DNA of 64,000 bases from Sapientia aquatica. Its GTDB lineage: Bacteria > Pseudomonadota > Gammaproteobacteria > Burkholderiales > Burkholderiaceae_D. The DNA lies in the NCBI RefSeq assembly GCF_004358105.1, contig NZ_SMYL01000001.1, positions 62,001 through 126,000 on the forward strand, read 5' to 3'. Each line of letters begins with the position of its first letter. The first letter of the stretch is position 1. The notes under the pieces were generated by a model that saw nothing but the letters and a program-made list of their open reading frames with translations, did no database searches and was not told the origin of the DNA. Positions 24,476 to 37,071 of this stretch are shown one piece after another. The translations under genes were made by a program, and so were the position numbers.

Positions 24476-25471
24476 GTGAATTCAACGAATTACAAGCCCC
24501 GCACTTTGTCTGTTGCGCCGATGATGGATTGGACCGACCGCCATTGTCGGCAATTCCACCGTCATATCACCAAGCACACTTGGCTGTACACCGAAATGGT
24601 GACAACCGGTGCGTTGCTGCATGGGGACGTGGCGCGGCATTTGGATTTTGATGGGATTGAGCATCCGATTGCGTTGCAATTAGGCGGTAGCGAACCTGCT
24701 GATTTGGCCAAGAGCGCTAAGTTGGGCGCGCAGTGGGGTTACGACGAGATTAATTTGAATTGTGGCTGTCCGTCAGAGCGCGTGCAGCGTGGGGCGTTTG
24801 GGGCTTGTTTGATGGCGGAGCCAACCTTGGTGGCGGATTGCGTTAAAGCGATGCGCGATGCGGTCGATGTTGATGTGACGGTGAAACATCGGATCGGCAT
24901 TAACGACGTGGATTCGTATGAATTTATGCGTGATTTTGTTGGCGAAATTGCCGCTGCCGGTTGTTCGACCTTCATCGTGCATGCGCGTAACGCGATCTTA
25001 AAAGGACTAAGCCCGAAAGAAAATCGTGAGATTCCACCGCTTAAATACGATTACGCTTATCGCCTTAAACGTGAGTTTCCTGATTTAGAAATCATCATCA
25101 ATGGCGGCATTAAAACGAGCGCTGAAATTGACCTGCATTTACAACACGTTGATGGCGTGATGTTGGGACGTGAGGCCTATCACAATCCTTATGTGATGGC
25201 GGAATTTGATGCGCGTTATTACGGCGACAATGCGCCGATCAAATCGCGCCGTGATGTGTTGGCGGTCATGATTCCGTATGTGCAAACGCAGCTAGATTTA
25301 TACGCCGAACGCGGCTTGAAATTAAATAGCATTACGCGCCATATGCTTGGCTTAATGACCGGTTTGGCGGGAGCGCGATCGTTTCGACAAATGCTGTCTG
25401 ATTCTAAGCAATTGGCGTCTGGACGACCTGAGTTGTTGCTGGAAGCTGCCGAGCGCGTTCGAGAAGGTTAA
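24476..25471 (+). CDS. dusA: tRNA-dihydrouridine(20/20a) synthase
   Basis: A 331-residue flavoenzyme reducing uridine in the tRNA D-loop. Features: VAPMMDWTDRHCRQFHR at the N-terminus, catalytic Cys in NLNCGCPSERVQ, HARNAILKGLSPKENR, and FMN-binding IINGGIKT and VDGVMLGREAYHNPY. The start is GTG 24476; an ATG start is lacking, which may reflect replacement of the original 5' end by an integrating element. The gene is intact, as expected if the attachment site restores the frame. Confidence 0.96.
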   Translation: MNSTNYKPRTLSVAPMMDWTDRHCRQFHRHITKHTWLYTEMVTTGALLHGDVARHLDFDGIEHPIALQLGGSEPADLAKSAKLGAQWGYDEINLNCGCPSERVQRGAFGACLMAEPTLVADCVKAMRDAVDVDVTVKHRIGINDVDSYEFMRDFVGEIAAAGCSTFIVHARNAILKGLSPKENREIPPLKYDYAYRLKREFPDLEIIINGGIKTSAEIDLHLQHVDGVMLGREAYHNPYVMAEFDARYYGDNAPIKSRRDVLAVMIPYVQTQLDLYAERGLKLNSITRHMLGLMTGLAGARSFRQMLSDSKQLASGRPELLLEAAERVREG

Positions 25472-25494
25472 GACGGGCCGATTAAGTTTAGGAC

Positions 25495-26160
25495 TTATTC
25501 GCGTTCGTTGATTAGTAGTACATGCACCGCGCCATCGCCACCATCGGCTGCATTAGCTTGGCAAAACGCTTGCACCCATTCTGACTGACACAACCAGCTA
25601 CGCACTTTGCTCGGCAAAATCGCTGGCTGGCGTGAATTGATGCCTTTGCCATGAATCACGCAAACGCTCCGTAACCGAGCGTGTTTGGAGCGGCGTAAAA
25701 AATCCGCTAACGCGCTACGTGCTTGGTCGCGTTGCAATCCATGTAAATCTAGATAAGCCTGCGCTGGCCACTGGCCTTTACGCAATTTACGCAACACATC
25801 GGGACTGCTACCGGCCACGCTGTAGCTCATTTCATCGTCGTCTTCTTGCCATTGGCTGGCGTCAAATTCATCCGACCATTGTTCCATGACTTGCATGGCC
25901 TCCGACATGCTGGTGATGTCTTTGGGCTTGACGGGAGTGGCTTTGGTGACGATGGGAGCGCGTTGATGGACGTAGACGTCTGGTGCCTTGATCGGCGTTA
26001 CGCCGCCGAGCTGGCTTTTAAATACATTGGCTTCTTTTTGCGCGGCGCGTTCTTGCAGTAAGCGCTGCTGTTCGGCGATTTTTTCTTGCTCTTCGCGCAC
26101 CTTTAACTGTTGTCGTAGGCTGCTTAATTCAGTTAAGTCTTTAATTGGTGAGCGTTTCAT
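25495..26160 (-). CDS. Smr domain protein
   Basis: A 221-residue protein with a charged coiled-coil N-terminus (LRQQLKVREEQEKIAEQQRLLQERA) and a C-terminal Smr (small MutS-related) domain: AYLDLHGLQRDQARSALADFL and VCVIHGKGINS, the LDxHGxxxxxA and HGxG motifs. Smr domains are nucleases or RNA-binding modules; stand-alone proteobacterial Smr proteins include the ribosome-rescue factor SmrB. It is not certain that this is SmrB. The gene is 30 bases downstream of trxB on the same strand. Confidence 0.88.
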   Translation of the reverse strand: MKRSPIKDLTELSSLRQQLKVREEQEKIAEQQRLLQERAAQKEANVFKSQLGGVTPIKAPDVYVHQRAPIVTKATPVKPKDITSMSEAMQVMEQWSDEFDASQWQEDDDEMSYSVAGSSPDVLRKLRKGQWPAQAYLDLHGLQRDQARSALADFLRRSKHARLRSVCVIHGKGINSRQPAILPSKVRSWLCQSEWVQAFCQANAADGGDGAVHVLLINERE

Positions 26161-26190
26161 GGGTGATGCCGGTAGGTGAGCAAGAGAGAA

Positions 26191-27240
<1,050 letters not shown>

Positions 27241-27393
27241 CTAAAAATCGCTCGTGAAACTCAATATAGCCCAAATTTAAGCTAGTCCAAGGTGACCTAG
27301 ATAATGTAAATTTCGCTAGAGCAATTAATTAATAGTATGCAAGCCTGAGATTATAGAATATTTTTCCAAATTCAACGTTTCCCCAACGGATTT

Positions 27394-29712
27394 ATGAGCA
27401 AAGCCGCGTACACCAGAGACCCCGACAAAGATAAAACCCCCGCCAAGCCCGGTCGCATGGTGATCTTGCTCAGTGAAGCGCGTTGGCTGGCGTTGGTCGC
27501 TGTTAGCGTATTTTTGGCGATGATCTTGCTCACCTATTCAGTCACTGACCCGGCTTGGTCGCAATCCAATCAAGTTGACCACTATATGAATTGGGGCGGT
27601 CGCTTGGGCGCTTGGTGCGCGGATTTGATGCTGTATGTATTTGGAAAATCGGCTTGGTTGTGGTTTTTGTTGCTCGGCATTAGCGTGGTGCGCACCTATG
27701 CCCAATTGGGCAATATGGAAAACTGGGAGCCCGAGCAACGCTATTTTGGCTGGCTGCGCGGCCTCGGGTTTGCCATGTTGCTGTCTGGCTGCATGGGCAT
27801 GGAATATCTGCGCATGTATTCCTACCATTTCCGCTTGCCGCGTGCGCCCGGCGGAGTGTTAGGCGAATTAATTGGTAATGCTGCGTTTAAGACCTTTGGT
27901 TTTACCGGTGCGACCTTGTTTTTATTGGTGCTGATTTGCCTAGGGATTAGCGTGTTGTTCCAAATGTCGTGGTTCACCGTGGCCGAAAAAGTTGGCACGG
28001 CGATTGAATTAACCGTGGAATGGGTGATTAAAAAATATACCGCGCGCCAGGATCGCTTGGTTGGACAAGTAGCTGCTACCAAGCGCGAAGTGGTCGTAGT
28101 GCAAGAGCGTGCCAAACATGTGGAAGCCGCGCCGATTCGGATTGAACCGCAAGTTGTGGCAGTGGTGCGCTCTGAGCGGGTTGAAAAAGAAAAACAAGCG
28201 ACCTTATTTGCCGACCCAACCGACAGTTCCTTGCCGCCCTTAGCCTTGTTAGATGAAGCCAAGATCGTACAAGAAACGGTGAGCGTTGAAACACTGGAAT
28301 TTACCAGCCGCTTAATCGAGAAAAAGCTCTCGGATTTTGGTGTCGATGTCAAAGTCGTTGCCGCTTATCCCGGCCCCGTCATTACCCGCTATGAAATCGA
28401 CCCAGCAACGGGTGTGAAGGGCAGCCAAATTGTCGGCTTGGCGCGTGATTTGGCGCGTTCTTTGTCGATTACCTCGATCCGCGTGGTCGAAACGATTCCC
28501 GGCAAAACCTACATGGGCTTGGAATTGCCGAACCCGAAACGGCAAATTGTGCGCTTAACTGAAATCCTCGGCTCGCAACTCTATAACGATAGTGCTTCGT
28601 CGTTGACGATCGCGCTGGGCAAAGACATTGCCGGTCATCCGGTGGTCGCCGATTTAGCCAAAATGCCACACTTGTTGATCGCGGGTACCACCGGTTCCGG
28701 TAAATCGGTGGGGATTAACGCGACACTGTTATCGTTGCTGTACAAGTCCGACCCCAAATCAGTACGCATGATTTTGATCGATCCAAAGATGTTGGAAATG
28801 TCGGTCTACGAAGGCATCCCGCATTTATTAGCGCCGGTTGTCACCGATATGCGCCAAGCCGGTCATGCGTTGAATTGGGCGGTCAACGAGATGGAGCGGC
28901 GTTATCGCTTGATGTCCAAGTTGGGCGTGCGCAATTTAGCTGGCTATAACAACAAAATCTTGGACGCCGCCAAACGCGAAGAGCATATTCCGAATCCGTT
29001 TAGCTTAACGCCCGACGCGCCCGAGCCGCTGGAAGAATTGCCAACTATCGTCATCATCATCGACGAGTTGGCCGATTTGATGATGGTGGTCGGTAAAAAA
29101 GTGGAAGAACTCATTGCTCGGATTGCGCAAAAAGCGCGTGCCGCAGGATTGCATTTAATCCTCGCAACCCAGCGTCCATCGGTTGACGTTATTACTGGTT
29201 TAATCAAAGCCAATATCCCAACGCGCATTGCATTCCAAGTCAGCAGCAAAATTGATTCGCGCACAATCTTAGACCAAATGGGCGCTGAAGCGTTATTGGG
29301 TATGGGTGACATGTTGTACATGCCGCCCGGATCAGGTTTTCCGGTGCGGGTGCATGGCGCGTTTGTGTCGGACGAAGAAGTACATCGGGTGGTGGAATTC
29401 CTTAAAACCAAAGGCGAGCCGAATTACATTGACGGTATTTTAGAGGGCGGCACTACTGAGGACGGAGTTCAGTTGTCGCTCGATGGCGTGCCAGCGGCCA
29501 GCGGCAGCGAATCCGACGAGTTGTACGATTCGGCGGTGGCCATTGTGTTGAAAAATCGCCGTGCGTCAATCTCGCTGGTGCAGCGTAATTTGCGCATCGG
29601 ATACAACCGCGCCGCGCGATTACTGGAGCAAATGGAACAAAGCGGCATAGTGTCGACCATGCAGAGTAATGGAAATCGAGAAATTTTAGTGCCAACATCG
29701 GCACCTGAGTAG
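27394..29712 (+). CDS. ftsK: DNA translocase FtsK
   Basis: A 772-residue divisome protein that pumps chromosome DNA toward dif during septation. Four N-terminal membrane segments lie within residues 25-195. A relatively short linker is followed by the motor: Walker [10 protein letters not shown] near residue 432, [11 protein letters not shown] (Walker B) and [22 protein letters not shown]. The C-terminal gamma winged helix ([25 protein letters not shown]) reads KOPS. The linker is much shorter than in E. coli FtsK, normal for betaproteobacteria. Confidence 0.97.
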   Translation: MSKAAYTRDPDKDKTPAKPGRMVILLSEARWLALVAVSVFLAMILLTYSVTDPAWSQSNQVDHYMNWGGRLGAWCADLMLYVFGKSAWLWFLLLGISVVRTYAQLGNMENWEPEQRYFGWLRGLGFAMLLSGCMGMEYLRMYSYHFRLPRAPGGVLGELIGNAAFKTFGFTGATLFLLVLICLGISVLFQMSWFTVAEKVGTAIELTVEWVIKKYTARQDRLVGQVAATKREVVVVQERAKHVEAAPIRIEPQVVAVVRSERVEKEKQATLFADPTDSSLPPLALLDEAKIVQETVSVETLEFTSRLIEKKLSDFGVDVKVVAAYPGPVITRYEIDPATGVKGSQIVGLARDLARSLSITSIRVVETIPGKTYMGLELPNPKRQIVRLTEILGSQLYNDSASSLTIALGKDIAGHPVVADLAKMPHLLIAGTTGSGKSVGINATLLSLLYKSDPKSVRMILIDPKMLEMSVYEGIPHLLAPVVTDMRQAGHALNWAVNEMERRYRLMSKLGVRNLAGYNNKILDAAKREEHIPNPFSLTPDAPEPLEELPTIVIIIDELADLMMVVGKKVEELIARIAQKARAAGLHLILATQRPSVDVITGLIKANIPTRIAFQVSSKIDSRTILDQMGAEALLGMGDMLYMPPGSGFPVRVHGAFVSDEEVHRVVEFLKTKGEPNYIDGILEGGTTEDGVQLSLDGVPAASGSESDELYDSAVAIVLKNRRASISLVQRNLRIGYNRAARLLEQMEQSGIVSTMQSNGNREILVPTSAPE

Positions 29713-29724
29713 AGAGGAAAAATA

Positions 29725-30393
29725 ATGTGGATTAGCAATCAAGTCGGTAAGCAAATGAAATTAAAAGCAGCCTTAATGCTCGCGGGCGCTGTGTTAGCTG
29801 CCCAAGTTCAGGCTAGCGGAATCGAACAATTTAAAGCGTTTGTCACCAGCACACACGCAGCCAAAGGTGACTTTATCCAGCGTCAACTCAAAGTGGTGGA
29901 CGGCCAGCCCAAGCTATCCAAACAAACCAGCGGCACGTTTTCGTTCTCGCGTCCTGGTAAATTTATTTGGCTCTATCAAACTCCTTATTTGTTGCTGCAA
30001 GCCGATGGCGATAAGTTGTTTATGTACGATAAAGATTTAAACCAAGTGACAATTAAATCGCTTGGCACAGCGTTGAGTTCTAGCCCAGCAGCGATTCTGT
30101 TTGGTAGCAACGATTTAGAGAAAAACTTCACCATCAAAGACGTCGGTCAAAAAGATGGCATGGATTGGTTGCAAGCTACGCCTAAGGACAAAGACAGCAC
30201 CTTCGCGTTAATCAGCATCGGCATGGCGGATGGCGTGCCGCGCGAGATGGATTTGCGCGACACGTTTAATCAAACCACGATTATTCTGCTGCAAAATTTA
30301 GAAAAAAATCCTGCGCTCAAAGCCGATCAATTTAAGTTCACCGTGCCTGCTGGTGCTGATGTGTTCAACCCAGATCAACCTAAAGCACGATGA
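29725..30393 (+). CDS. lolA: Outer-membrane lipoprotein carrier protein LolA
   Basis: A 222-residue periplasmic chaperone carrying lipoproteins from LolCDE to LolB. The signal peptide (MKLKAALMLAGAVLAAQVQASG) begins at the second Met; ATG 29725 has AGAGG ahead of it, whereas an ATG at 29755 starts exactly at the signal peptide. GDFIQRQLK, GTFSFSRPGKFIW and DLNQVTIKSLG match LolA. It overlaps rarA by four bases; the ftsK-lolA-rarA order is conserved in proteobacteria. Confidence 0.95.
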   Translation: MWISNQVGKQMKLKAALMLAGAVLAAQVQASGIEQFKAFVTSTHAAKGDFIQRQLKVVDGQPKLSKQTSGTFSFSRPGKFIWLYQTPYLLLQADGDKLFMYDKDLNQVTIKSLGTALSSSPAAILFGSNDLEKNFTIKDVGQKDGMDWLQATPKDKDSTFALISIGMADGVPREMDLRDTFNQTTIILLQNLEKNPALKADQFKFTVPAGADVFNPDQPKAR

Positions 30394-31700
30394 GCGATTT
30401 GTTTAAAGTCGCACCAACACCACCGCTGGCCGAGGCACTGCGTCCACAAACGTTGGATCAAGTGATCGGCCAGCGGCATTTATTGGGCGAGGGCAAACCG
30501 TTGCGTTTGGCGTTTGAATCGGGCAAGCCGCATTCCATGATTTTGTGGGGGCCGCCGGGTGTGGGGAAGACTACCTTGGCGCGACTCACAGCCCATGCAT
30601 TTCAATGCGAGTTCATCGCATTGTCGGCGGTATTTTCTGGTGTAAAAGACATACGCGCGGCGATGGAGCAGGCGGAACAATATCTGTCGCAAGGCAAGCA
30701 TACGATTTTATTTGTCGATGAAATCCATCGCTTCAACAAGTCGCAACAAGATGCTTTGCTGCCGTATGCGGAATCGGGTTTGGTTACCTTTATCGGCGCA
30801 ACGACGGAAAATCCCTCGTTTGAAGTCAACTCTGCCTTGCTATCGCGCGCTCAAGTCTATGTGCTGCAATCCTTGTCCGATGAAGAGCAGCATCAGCTAG
30901 CCACCAGAGCGCAGCGAGAGGTCTTGTCGCATCTGCATTTTGATCCAGCAGCGTTGGATACCTTAGTCGGTTATGCCGATGGCGACGCGCGGCGACTGCT
31001 GAATTTGTTGGAACAAACCAATAGCGCAGCGCAGGCCGCGCACGTAACAGACATTACGCCGCAATTTATTCAAAACGCGCTGACCTTAAATGCGCGCCGG
31101 TTTGATAAAGGCGGGGACAATTTCTACGATCAAATTTCGGCCTTACACAAATCGGTGCGCGGCTCCAATCCTGACGCCGCATTGTATTGGCTGTGCCGCA
31201 TGTTGGATGGTGGTGCGGACGCTAAATATTTATCGCGTCGTATTGTGCGCATGGCGTGGGAAGACATCGGCATTGCAGATCCACGCGCCATGCAAATTGC
31301 CAACGATGCCGCCACAACCTACGAGCGTCTTGGCTCACCCGAAGGCGAATTAGCCTTGGGTCAGGCGGTCATTTATTTAGCCATCGCGGCCAAAAGTAAC
31401 GCTGGCTATAACGCCTTTAATCAAGCGATGGCGTTCATCAAACAAGATAAGTCGCGTGAAGTGCCGGTGCATTTACGCAATGCGCCGACCAAGTTAATGA
31501 AAGAATTGGGCTACGGCCACGCTTATCGGTACGCGCACGACGAGCCCGAAGCCTACGCGGCGGGTGAAACCTATTTGCCAGATGGGATTCCTGAGCCGGG
31601 TTGGTATCAGCCTGTGCCAAGGGGATTGGAAATTAAGATCGCCGATAAATTGGCACATTTGCGCCAATTAGATGCGGATGCGAAGAAATCCAAGAAATAG
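30390..31700 (+). CDS. rarA: Replication-associated recombination protein A (MgsA/RarA)
   Basis: A 436-residue AAA+ ATPase acting at stalled replication forks. Walker A GPPGVGKTTLARL, Walker B FVDEIHRFNKSQQD, sensor 1 GATTENPSFEVNSALLSR, then FYDQISALHKSVRGSNPDAALYWL, characteristic of the RarA tetramerisation domain. The normal length is about 430-450. It is translationally coupled to lolA (ATGA). Confidence 0.96.
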   Translation: MSDLFKVAPTPPLAEALRPQTLDQVIGQRHLLGEGKPLRLAFESGKPHSMILWGPPGVGKTTLARLTAHAFQCEFIALSAVFSGVKDIRAAMEQAEQYLSQGKHTILFVDEIHRFNKSQQDALLPYAESGLVTFIGATTENPSFEVNSALLSRAQVYVLQSLSDEEQHQLATRAQREVLSHLHFDPAALDTLVGYADGDARRLLNLLEQTNSAAQAAHVTDITPQFIQNALTLNARRFDKGGDNFYDQISALHKSVRGSNPDAALYWLCRMLDGGADAKYLSRRIVRMAWEDIGIADPRAMQIANDAATTYERLGSPEGELALGQAVIYLAIAAKSNAGYNAFNQAMAFIKQDKSREVPVHLRNAPTKLMKELGYGHAYRYAHDEPEAYAAGETYLPDGIPEPGWYQPVPRGLEIKIADKLAHLRQLDADAKKSKK

Positions 31701-31862
31701 CGGTTGCGCGCTTTGACGTTAAAACGGTGCCAGATTTAGCAATCTATTCCTCAAATTATGCATTTGGTCGCAAAGTGGCGACGAGTTTATCCAACTCTGC
31801 GTACACTCAATTTATCGCAATTGTTCACAAAAACTAAGATTGCCTACCTAAAGGAGATTGTC

Positions 31863-32486
31863 ATGCGTCGTTTATTTATTCTGTCATTAATCCTGTTTAG
31901 CTCGATTGCATCGGCTGACCAATCGTTTCAGCTTCCCGCATTTAATTCTGTTAAAACCGATGGCGTGTTTTCAACCTTAATTACCGCTGGTAGCGCGCAA
32001 ACTGTCATGATCAAGGGCGATAACGAGTCGATTAAAAAGCTTTCGTTACAAGTTGTGGATGGTCAATTGATTATTTCTGGCCCGGAAAACAAGAATAAAG
32101 TGTCCTTCAACGTGGATGAATTAAATGTTGTCATTACCATGCCGAGCCTACGCTTGTTTAAAGGCAAAGGCGTGGGCGAAGTGATTTTGAAAAATATCGA
32201 TGGCGACCGGATTGATATTGCCTACGAAGGCGTGGGCAATCTGGAAGCCTACGGCAAAACCAAATGGTTGCGCTTGAAAGGACAGGGCGTTGGCAGTATC
32301 GATACCAAAAAATTGATCGCCGAAGACGCGGACGTGGATTTTGATGGCGTGGGTAATGTGGATGTGTATTGCAGCAATCGGTTTAACGCAGTCGTTAGCG
32401 GCGTCGGTTCGGTCACGTATTACGGCAATCCACGTTCGGTGAATAAATCGGCCGATGGGATTGGCAGTATCAGCCCAGGTAAATAA
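31863..32486 (+). CDS. DUF2807 (head-GIN) exported protein
   Basis: A 207-residue exported protein. The signal peptide MRRLFILSLILFSSIASA is followed by repeated beta segments of the DUF2807 type: FNSVKTDGVFSTLITAG, GVGEVILKNIDGDRI, GVGNLEAYG, GQGVGSIDTK, GVGNVDVY, GVGSVTYYG. The repeated G(V/Q)G steps predict a beta helix on the cell surface or in the periplasm. ATG 31863 has AAAGGAG; an upstream ATG 31758 lacks a signal peptide. Function unknown. Confidence 0.85.
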   Translation: MRRLFILSLILFSSIASADQSFQLPAFNSVKTDGVFSTLITAGSAQTVMIKGDNESIKKLSLQVVDGQLIISGPENKNKVSFNVDELNVVITMPSLRLFKGKGVGEVILKNIDGDRIDIAYEGVGNLEAYGKTKWLRLKGQGVGSIDTKKLIAEDADVDFDGVGNVDVYCSNRFNAVVSGVGSVTYYGNPRSVNKSADGIGSISPGK

Positions 32487-32571
32487 ACGGGGATGAATCG
32501 GCGCGTTGAATGGCGTCGCTTGATTAACAATTAATAATTTGGCAATAAATTTGCTGCCAATAAATGATAAC

Positions 32572-32607
32572 AACACGCGCTCTGGTGACAGAAACGCGTG
32601 TTTTTTT
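32572..32607 (+). terminator. Terminator after the DUF2807 gene
   Basis: AACACGCG (32572-32579) pairs with CGCGTGTT (32595-32602), followed by T residues. Confidence 0.75.
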
Positions 32608-32735
32608 ACGTGAAACCGAGGCTATGCCCGACTGATCCACAGCAAACCACACCACACAACGTTCGACCTAATGCCCTTGCTCAAGTACAATTCGGCTTCT
32701 AATGCAGTTTTTCTATGCAACAACATCATTCTTAA

Positions 32736-34040
<1,305 letters not shown>

Positions 34041-34060
34041 TTTCTGGTTTTTCGGCATTT

Positions 34061-34092
34061 AAATGGCTCAAAGGCTTCCAAAGAGCCGTTTT
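34061..34092 (+). terminator. Terminator after serS
   Basis: AAATGGCTC (34061-34069) pairs with GAGCCGTTT (34083-34091), one T-G wobble, followed by TTT. It lies just before the tRNA-Arg promoter. Confidence 0.6.
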
Positions 34093-34099
34093 ACCATGC

Positions 34100-34105
34100 T
34101 ATAAT
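34100..34105 (+). promoter_or_regulatory. -10 element of the tRNA-Arg gene
   Basis: TATAAT sits 10 bases before the tRNA gene. The -35 region (TTCCAA, 34077-34082) is weak. Confidence 0.55.
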
Positions 34106-34115
34106 CTTCTGCTTC

Positions 34116-34192
34116 GCGGCTGTAGCTCAGCTGGATAGAGTACTTGGCTACGAACCAAGGGGTCGTGGGTTCGATTCCTGCCAGCCGCACCA
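34116..34192 (+). tRNA. tRNA-Arg (anticodon ACG)
   Basis: A complete cloverleaf with encoded CCA. Acceptor GCGGCTG pairs with CAGCCGC. The anticodon stem CTTGG/CCAAG encloses the loop CTACGAA, anticodon ACG (read as ICG after deamination). The T-arm GTTCGAT is present. It reads CGU, CGC and CGA. Confidence 0.97.
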
Positions 34193-34231
34193 GTAATTCA
34201 ATGATATTTGTATTCGTAGGAATATCATGTC

Positions 34232-34263
34232 AAAAAGCCTCGCTCTTGCGGGGCTTTTTGTTT
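34232..34263 (+). terminator. Terminator after tRNA-Arg
   Basis: AAAAAGCCTCGC-TCTT-GCGGGGCTTTTT forms a 12-bp stem (one wobble pair) ending in T residues. A further inverted pair ATGATATT/AATATCAT (34201-34228) precedes it. Confidence 0.85.
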
Positions 34264-34702
34264 TCTAGCGCGAATTGTTTCCTCGGGCTTCACTTTGCTT
34301 AGTTGATCAGCCAATTTTTATGTAAAAACAAGGGCTGGTGAGTCTAGCCGATGTTGTTTTCAAGCACCTTAAGCGCTCAGTGATTACTAATTTCCGCCGA
34401 AATATTCACCTGCGTTTGCACATCTGCCGAATCGATGGCCCTTATTTGCCAATGGCTCACTTCAATCGCTAACTAAGTTAGTAAACTAATTTACAGGCTG
34501 CCATTAAATTTCCTTATTGGAATAAAATTTCCAGTTCAGCGCCAGATTTGTGTTGCAGTGACCTTAATCTTGAACAAATTCAATATCGCCAAACGCTTTA
34601 ATTCATATGTTAAACGACTTAATAGGCCGATTAATCCATATTTGACATATTGATTAACCCAAGGCAATCTGACCGCCATTACTAAAGAACTTGGAGTTAG
34701 CC
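34264..34702. other. Intergenic stretch before ilvD
   Basis: About 440 bases with no supported gene. The DNA is AT-rich. A TAACTAAGTTAGTAAACTAA patch near 34472-34491 has overlapping near-palindromes and might be a regulator site. TTGACA at 34649-34654 is a candidate -35 element without a clear -10 partner. I saw no leader peptide or known riboswitch. Confidence 0.35.
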
Positions 34703-36589
34703 ATGCCCGAATACCGTTCCCGCACCACCACCCACGGCCGCAATATGGCTGGAGCCCGCGCTTTGTGGCGCGCTACTGGGATGAAAGACGGTGACTTTGA
34801 TAAGCCTATTGTTGCTGTCGTCAACTCATTCACCCAATTTGTGCCGGGGCATGTGCATCTTAAAGATTTAGGTCAAATGGTCGCACGTGAAATCGAAGCA
34901 GCGGGCGGCGTGGCAAAAGAATTCAACACCATTGCCGTCGATGACGGCATTGCGATGGGCCATGGTGGGATGTTGTATTCCTTGCCGTCGCGTGAATTGA
35001 TCGCCGACTCGGTCGAGTACATGGTCAACGCGCATTGTGCTGATGCGATGGTGTGTATTTCTAACTGCGACAAAATCACTCCCGGCATGTTAATGGCCGC
35101 GATGCGCTTAAATATTCCGGTGGTGTTTGTCTCTGGCGGCCCGATGGAAGCGGGTAAGGTATTAGAAACCTTGCACCCAAAATCCAGCGGCGAGCAAAAA
35201 ATCATGAAGATCGATTTGGTTGATGCCATGATTAAGGCAGCCGACAGCAAAGTATCGGACGAAGAAATCGGTCGAATCGAGCGTTCTGCTTGCCCAACGT
35301 GCGGCTCTTGCTCCGGCATGTTTACTGCCAATTCCATGAACTGTTTAACCGAAGCCTTGGGTTTGGCTCTGCCGGGCAATGGCACGATTTTGGCGACTCA
35401 CGCGGACCGCAAAGAATTGTTTTTACGCGCGGGACGTTTAATTGTTGAGCTGGCTAAACGCCATTATGAGCAAGACGATTACACGATTTTGCCGCGCTCG
35501 ATTGCGACTAAATCCAGTTTTGAAAACGCGATGGCACTCGATGTCTCGATGGGCGGTTCGACCAACACCGTGCTGCATTTATTGGCTGCGGCGCACGAAG
35601 CCGGTGTTGATTTTACGATGGCCGATATTGATCGTATTTCGCGCAAAGTACCGTGCTTGTGCAAGGTCGCACCAATGACTGATAAATACCATATCGAAGA
35701 CGTGCATCGCGCTGGCGGGATTATCTCGATTTTGGGTGAATTGGCGCGCGCTGATTTGCTCGATACCACGCGCCCAACCATACACAGCGCGAGCTTGGCC
35801 GAGGCCATTGCACGCAACGACATTGCGGTGTGCAGTGACGAAGCCGTTCATACTTTATTCAAAGCCGCGCCCGGTGGCGTGCCTACCCAAACAGCATTTT
35901 CGCAATCCAAACGTTTTGATAGCTTGGATTTAGATCGTCAACAGGGTTGTATCCGCGATAAAGCTCACGCCTATTCGCAAGACGGTGGTTTGGCGGTGTT
36001 ATACGGCAATCTGGCTGAAAAAGGTTGCATCGTGAAAACCGCTGGCGTGGATGAAAGCATTCTAAAATTCACCGGCAAAGCGCGGGTGTTTGAAAGCCAG
36101 GATGCCGCAGTCGATGCGATTTTGGGTGATACCGTGCACGAAGGCGATGTCGTTATTATTCGTTACGAAGGTCCCAAGGGCGGTCCCGGCATGCAAGAGA
36201 TGTTGTACCCAACTTCGTACATCAAATCCAAAGGTTTAGGCAAAGCCTGCGCGTTGTTTACCGATGGTCGTTTTTCTGGTGGCTCATCCGGTTTGGTCAT
36301 CGGTCATGCTTCACCTGAAGCCGCTGAAGGCGGCACAATCGGCTTGGTGGAAGAGGGCGATATTATTGACATCAACATCCCTGCGCGCACGATTCATTTG
36401 AACGTCAGCGACGCCGATTTAGCCGCCCGCCGAGCCGCGATGGAAGCGCGTGGTGATGATGCATGGCAACCAATCGGGCGCGAGCGTGTGGTCTCCCAAG
36501 CCTTGCAAGCCTATGCAGCGTTAGCGACCTCGGCAGATCGTGGTGCGGTTCGGGATATTTCTCAATTGAAACGAGCCAAGCGCGGCTAG
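34703..36589 (+). CDS. ilvD: Dihydroxy-acid dehydratase
   Basis: A 628-residue iron-sulfur enzyme of branched-chain amino-acid synthesis; it converts dihydroxy acids to 2-keto acids. ATG 34703 ([27 protein letters not shown]) follows GGAG and matches known N-termini. Cluster cysteines occur in [10 protein letters not shown] and [30 protein letters not shown] and [20 protein letters not shown] are also conserved. It stands alone, with a terminator downstream. Confidence 0.97.
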   Translation: MPEYRSRTTTHGRNMAGARALWRATGMKDGDFDKPIVAVVNSFTQFVPGHVHLKDLGQMVAREIEAAGGVAKEFNTIAVDDGIAMGHGGMLYSLPSRELIADSVEYMVNAHCADAMVCISNCDKITPGMLMAAMRLNIPVVFVSGGPMEAGKVLETLHPKSSGEQKIMKIDLVDAMIKAADSKVSDEEIGRIERSACPTCGSCSGMFTANSMNCLTEALGLALPGNGTILATHADRKELFLRAGRLIVELAKRHYEQDDYTILPRSIATKSSFENAMALDVSMGGSTNTVLHLLAAAHEAGVDFTMADIDRISRKVPCLCKVAPMTDKYHIEDVHRAGGIISILGELARADLLDTTRPTIHSASLAEAIARNDIAVCSDEAVHTLFKAAPGGVPTQTAFSQSKRFDSLDLDRQQGCIRDKAHAYSQDGGLAVLYGNLAEKGCIVKTAGVDESILKFTGKARVFESQDAAVDAILGDTVHEGDVVIIRYEGPKGGPGMQEMLYPTSYIKSKGLGKACALFTDGRFSGGSSGLVIGHASPEAAEGGTIGLVEEGDIIDINIPARTIHLNVSDADLAARRAAMEARGDDAWQPIGRERVVSQALQAYAALATSADRGAVRDISQLKRAKRG

Positions 36590-37071
36590 TTTAAATTGGA
36601 TAAAACCGCTTAACTGGACTGGATGAATTTGGTGCAGCACTCATCCCGAATTCACTCATCCTGATATTGAATACAAGCCAAAACGGCAGCGACTACACGT
36701 GCTGCCGTTTTGGTTTTTTTGATTGCAACGCAAACAATTTGCTCCATTGAAGCTGTGCGGTGAATTGTTGTCATCGCGTATTAGTAGCGCGCTTTTTATT
36801 CTTATATCTTCTTCAATTGCTAAGTTTTAACCCGCACGCCGTTTTGCGGCCTTGCGGAGCCCGCTTATTTTGATGCAGTTCACAGTTTTAGGTGGAAAAA
36901 GCTTAAAAAACCGACTACAACTAACGGTAGCGGATTGCATATTTAAGAATTATTTTCGCGAATGCGATCCGCGCTGGCTCTGCAACACAATGAGCCAATT
37001 TTACCCATGTCGTTAAATCTCAACCCTACCCACTATTCCATGCAACAAACGTACGAATTAAGTGCATCACC
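36590..37071. other. Intergenic stretch between ilvD and HD-GYP gene
   Basis: About 480 bases. The ilvD terminator (36678-36720) is the only clear element. The right half is AT-rich and probably holds the promoter of the HD-GYP gene. No supported gene. Confidence 0.4.
36678..36720 (+). terminator. Terminator of ilvD
   Basis: CCAAAACGGCAGC (36679-36690 region) pairs perfectly with GCTGCCGTTTTGG (36701-36713), followed by TTTTTTT. A long, perfect stem. Confidence 0.88.
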
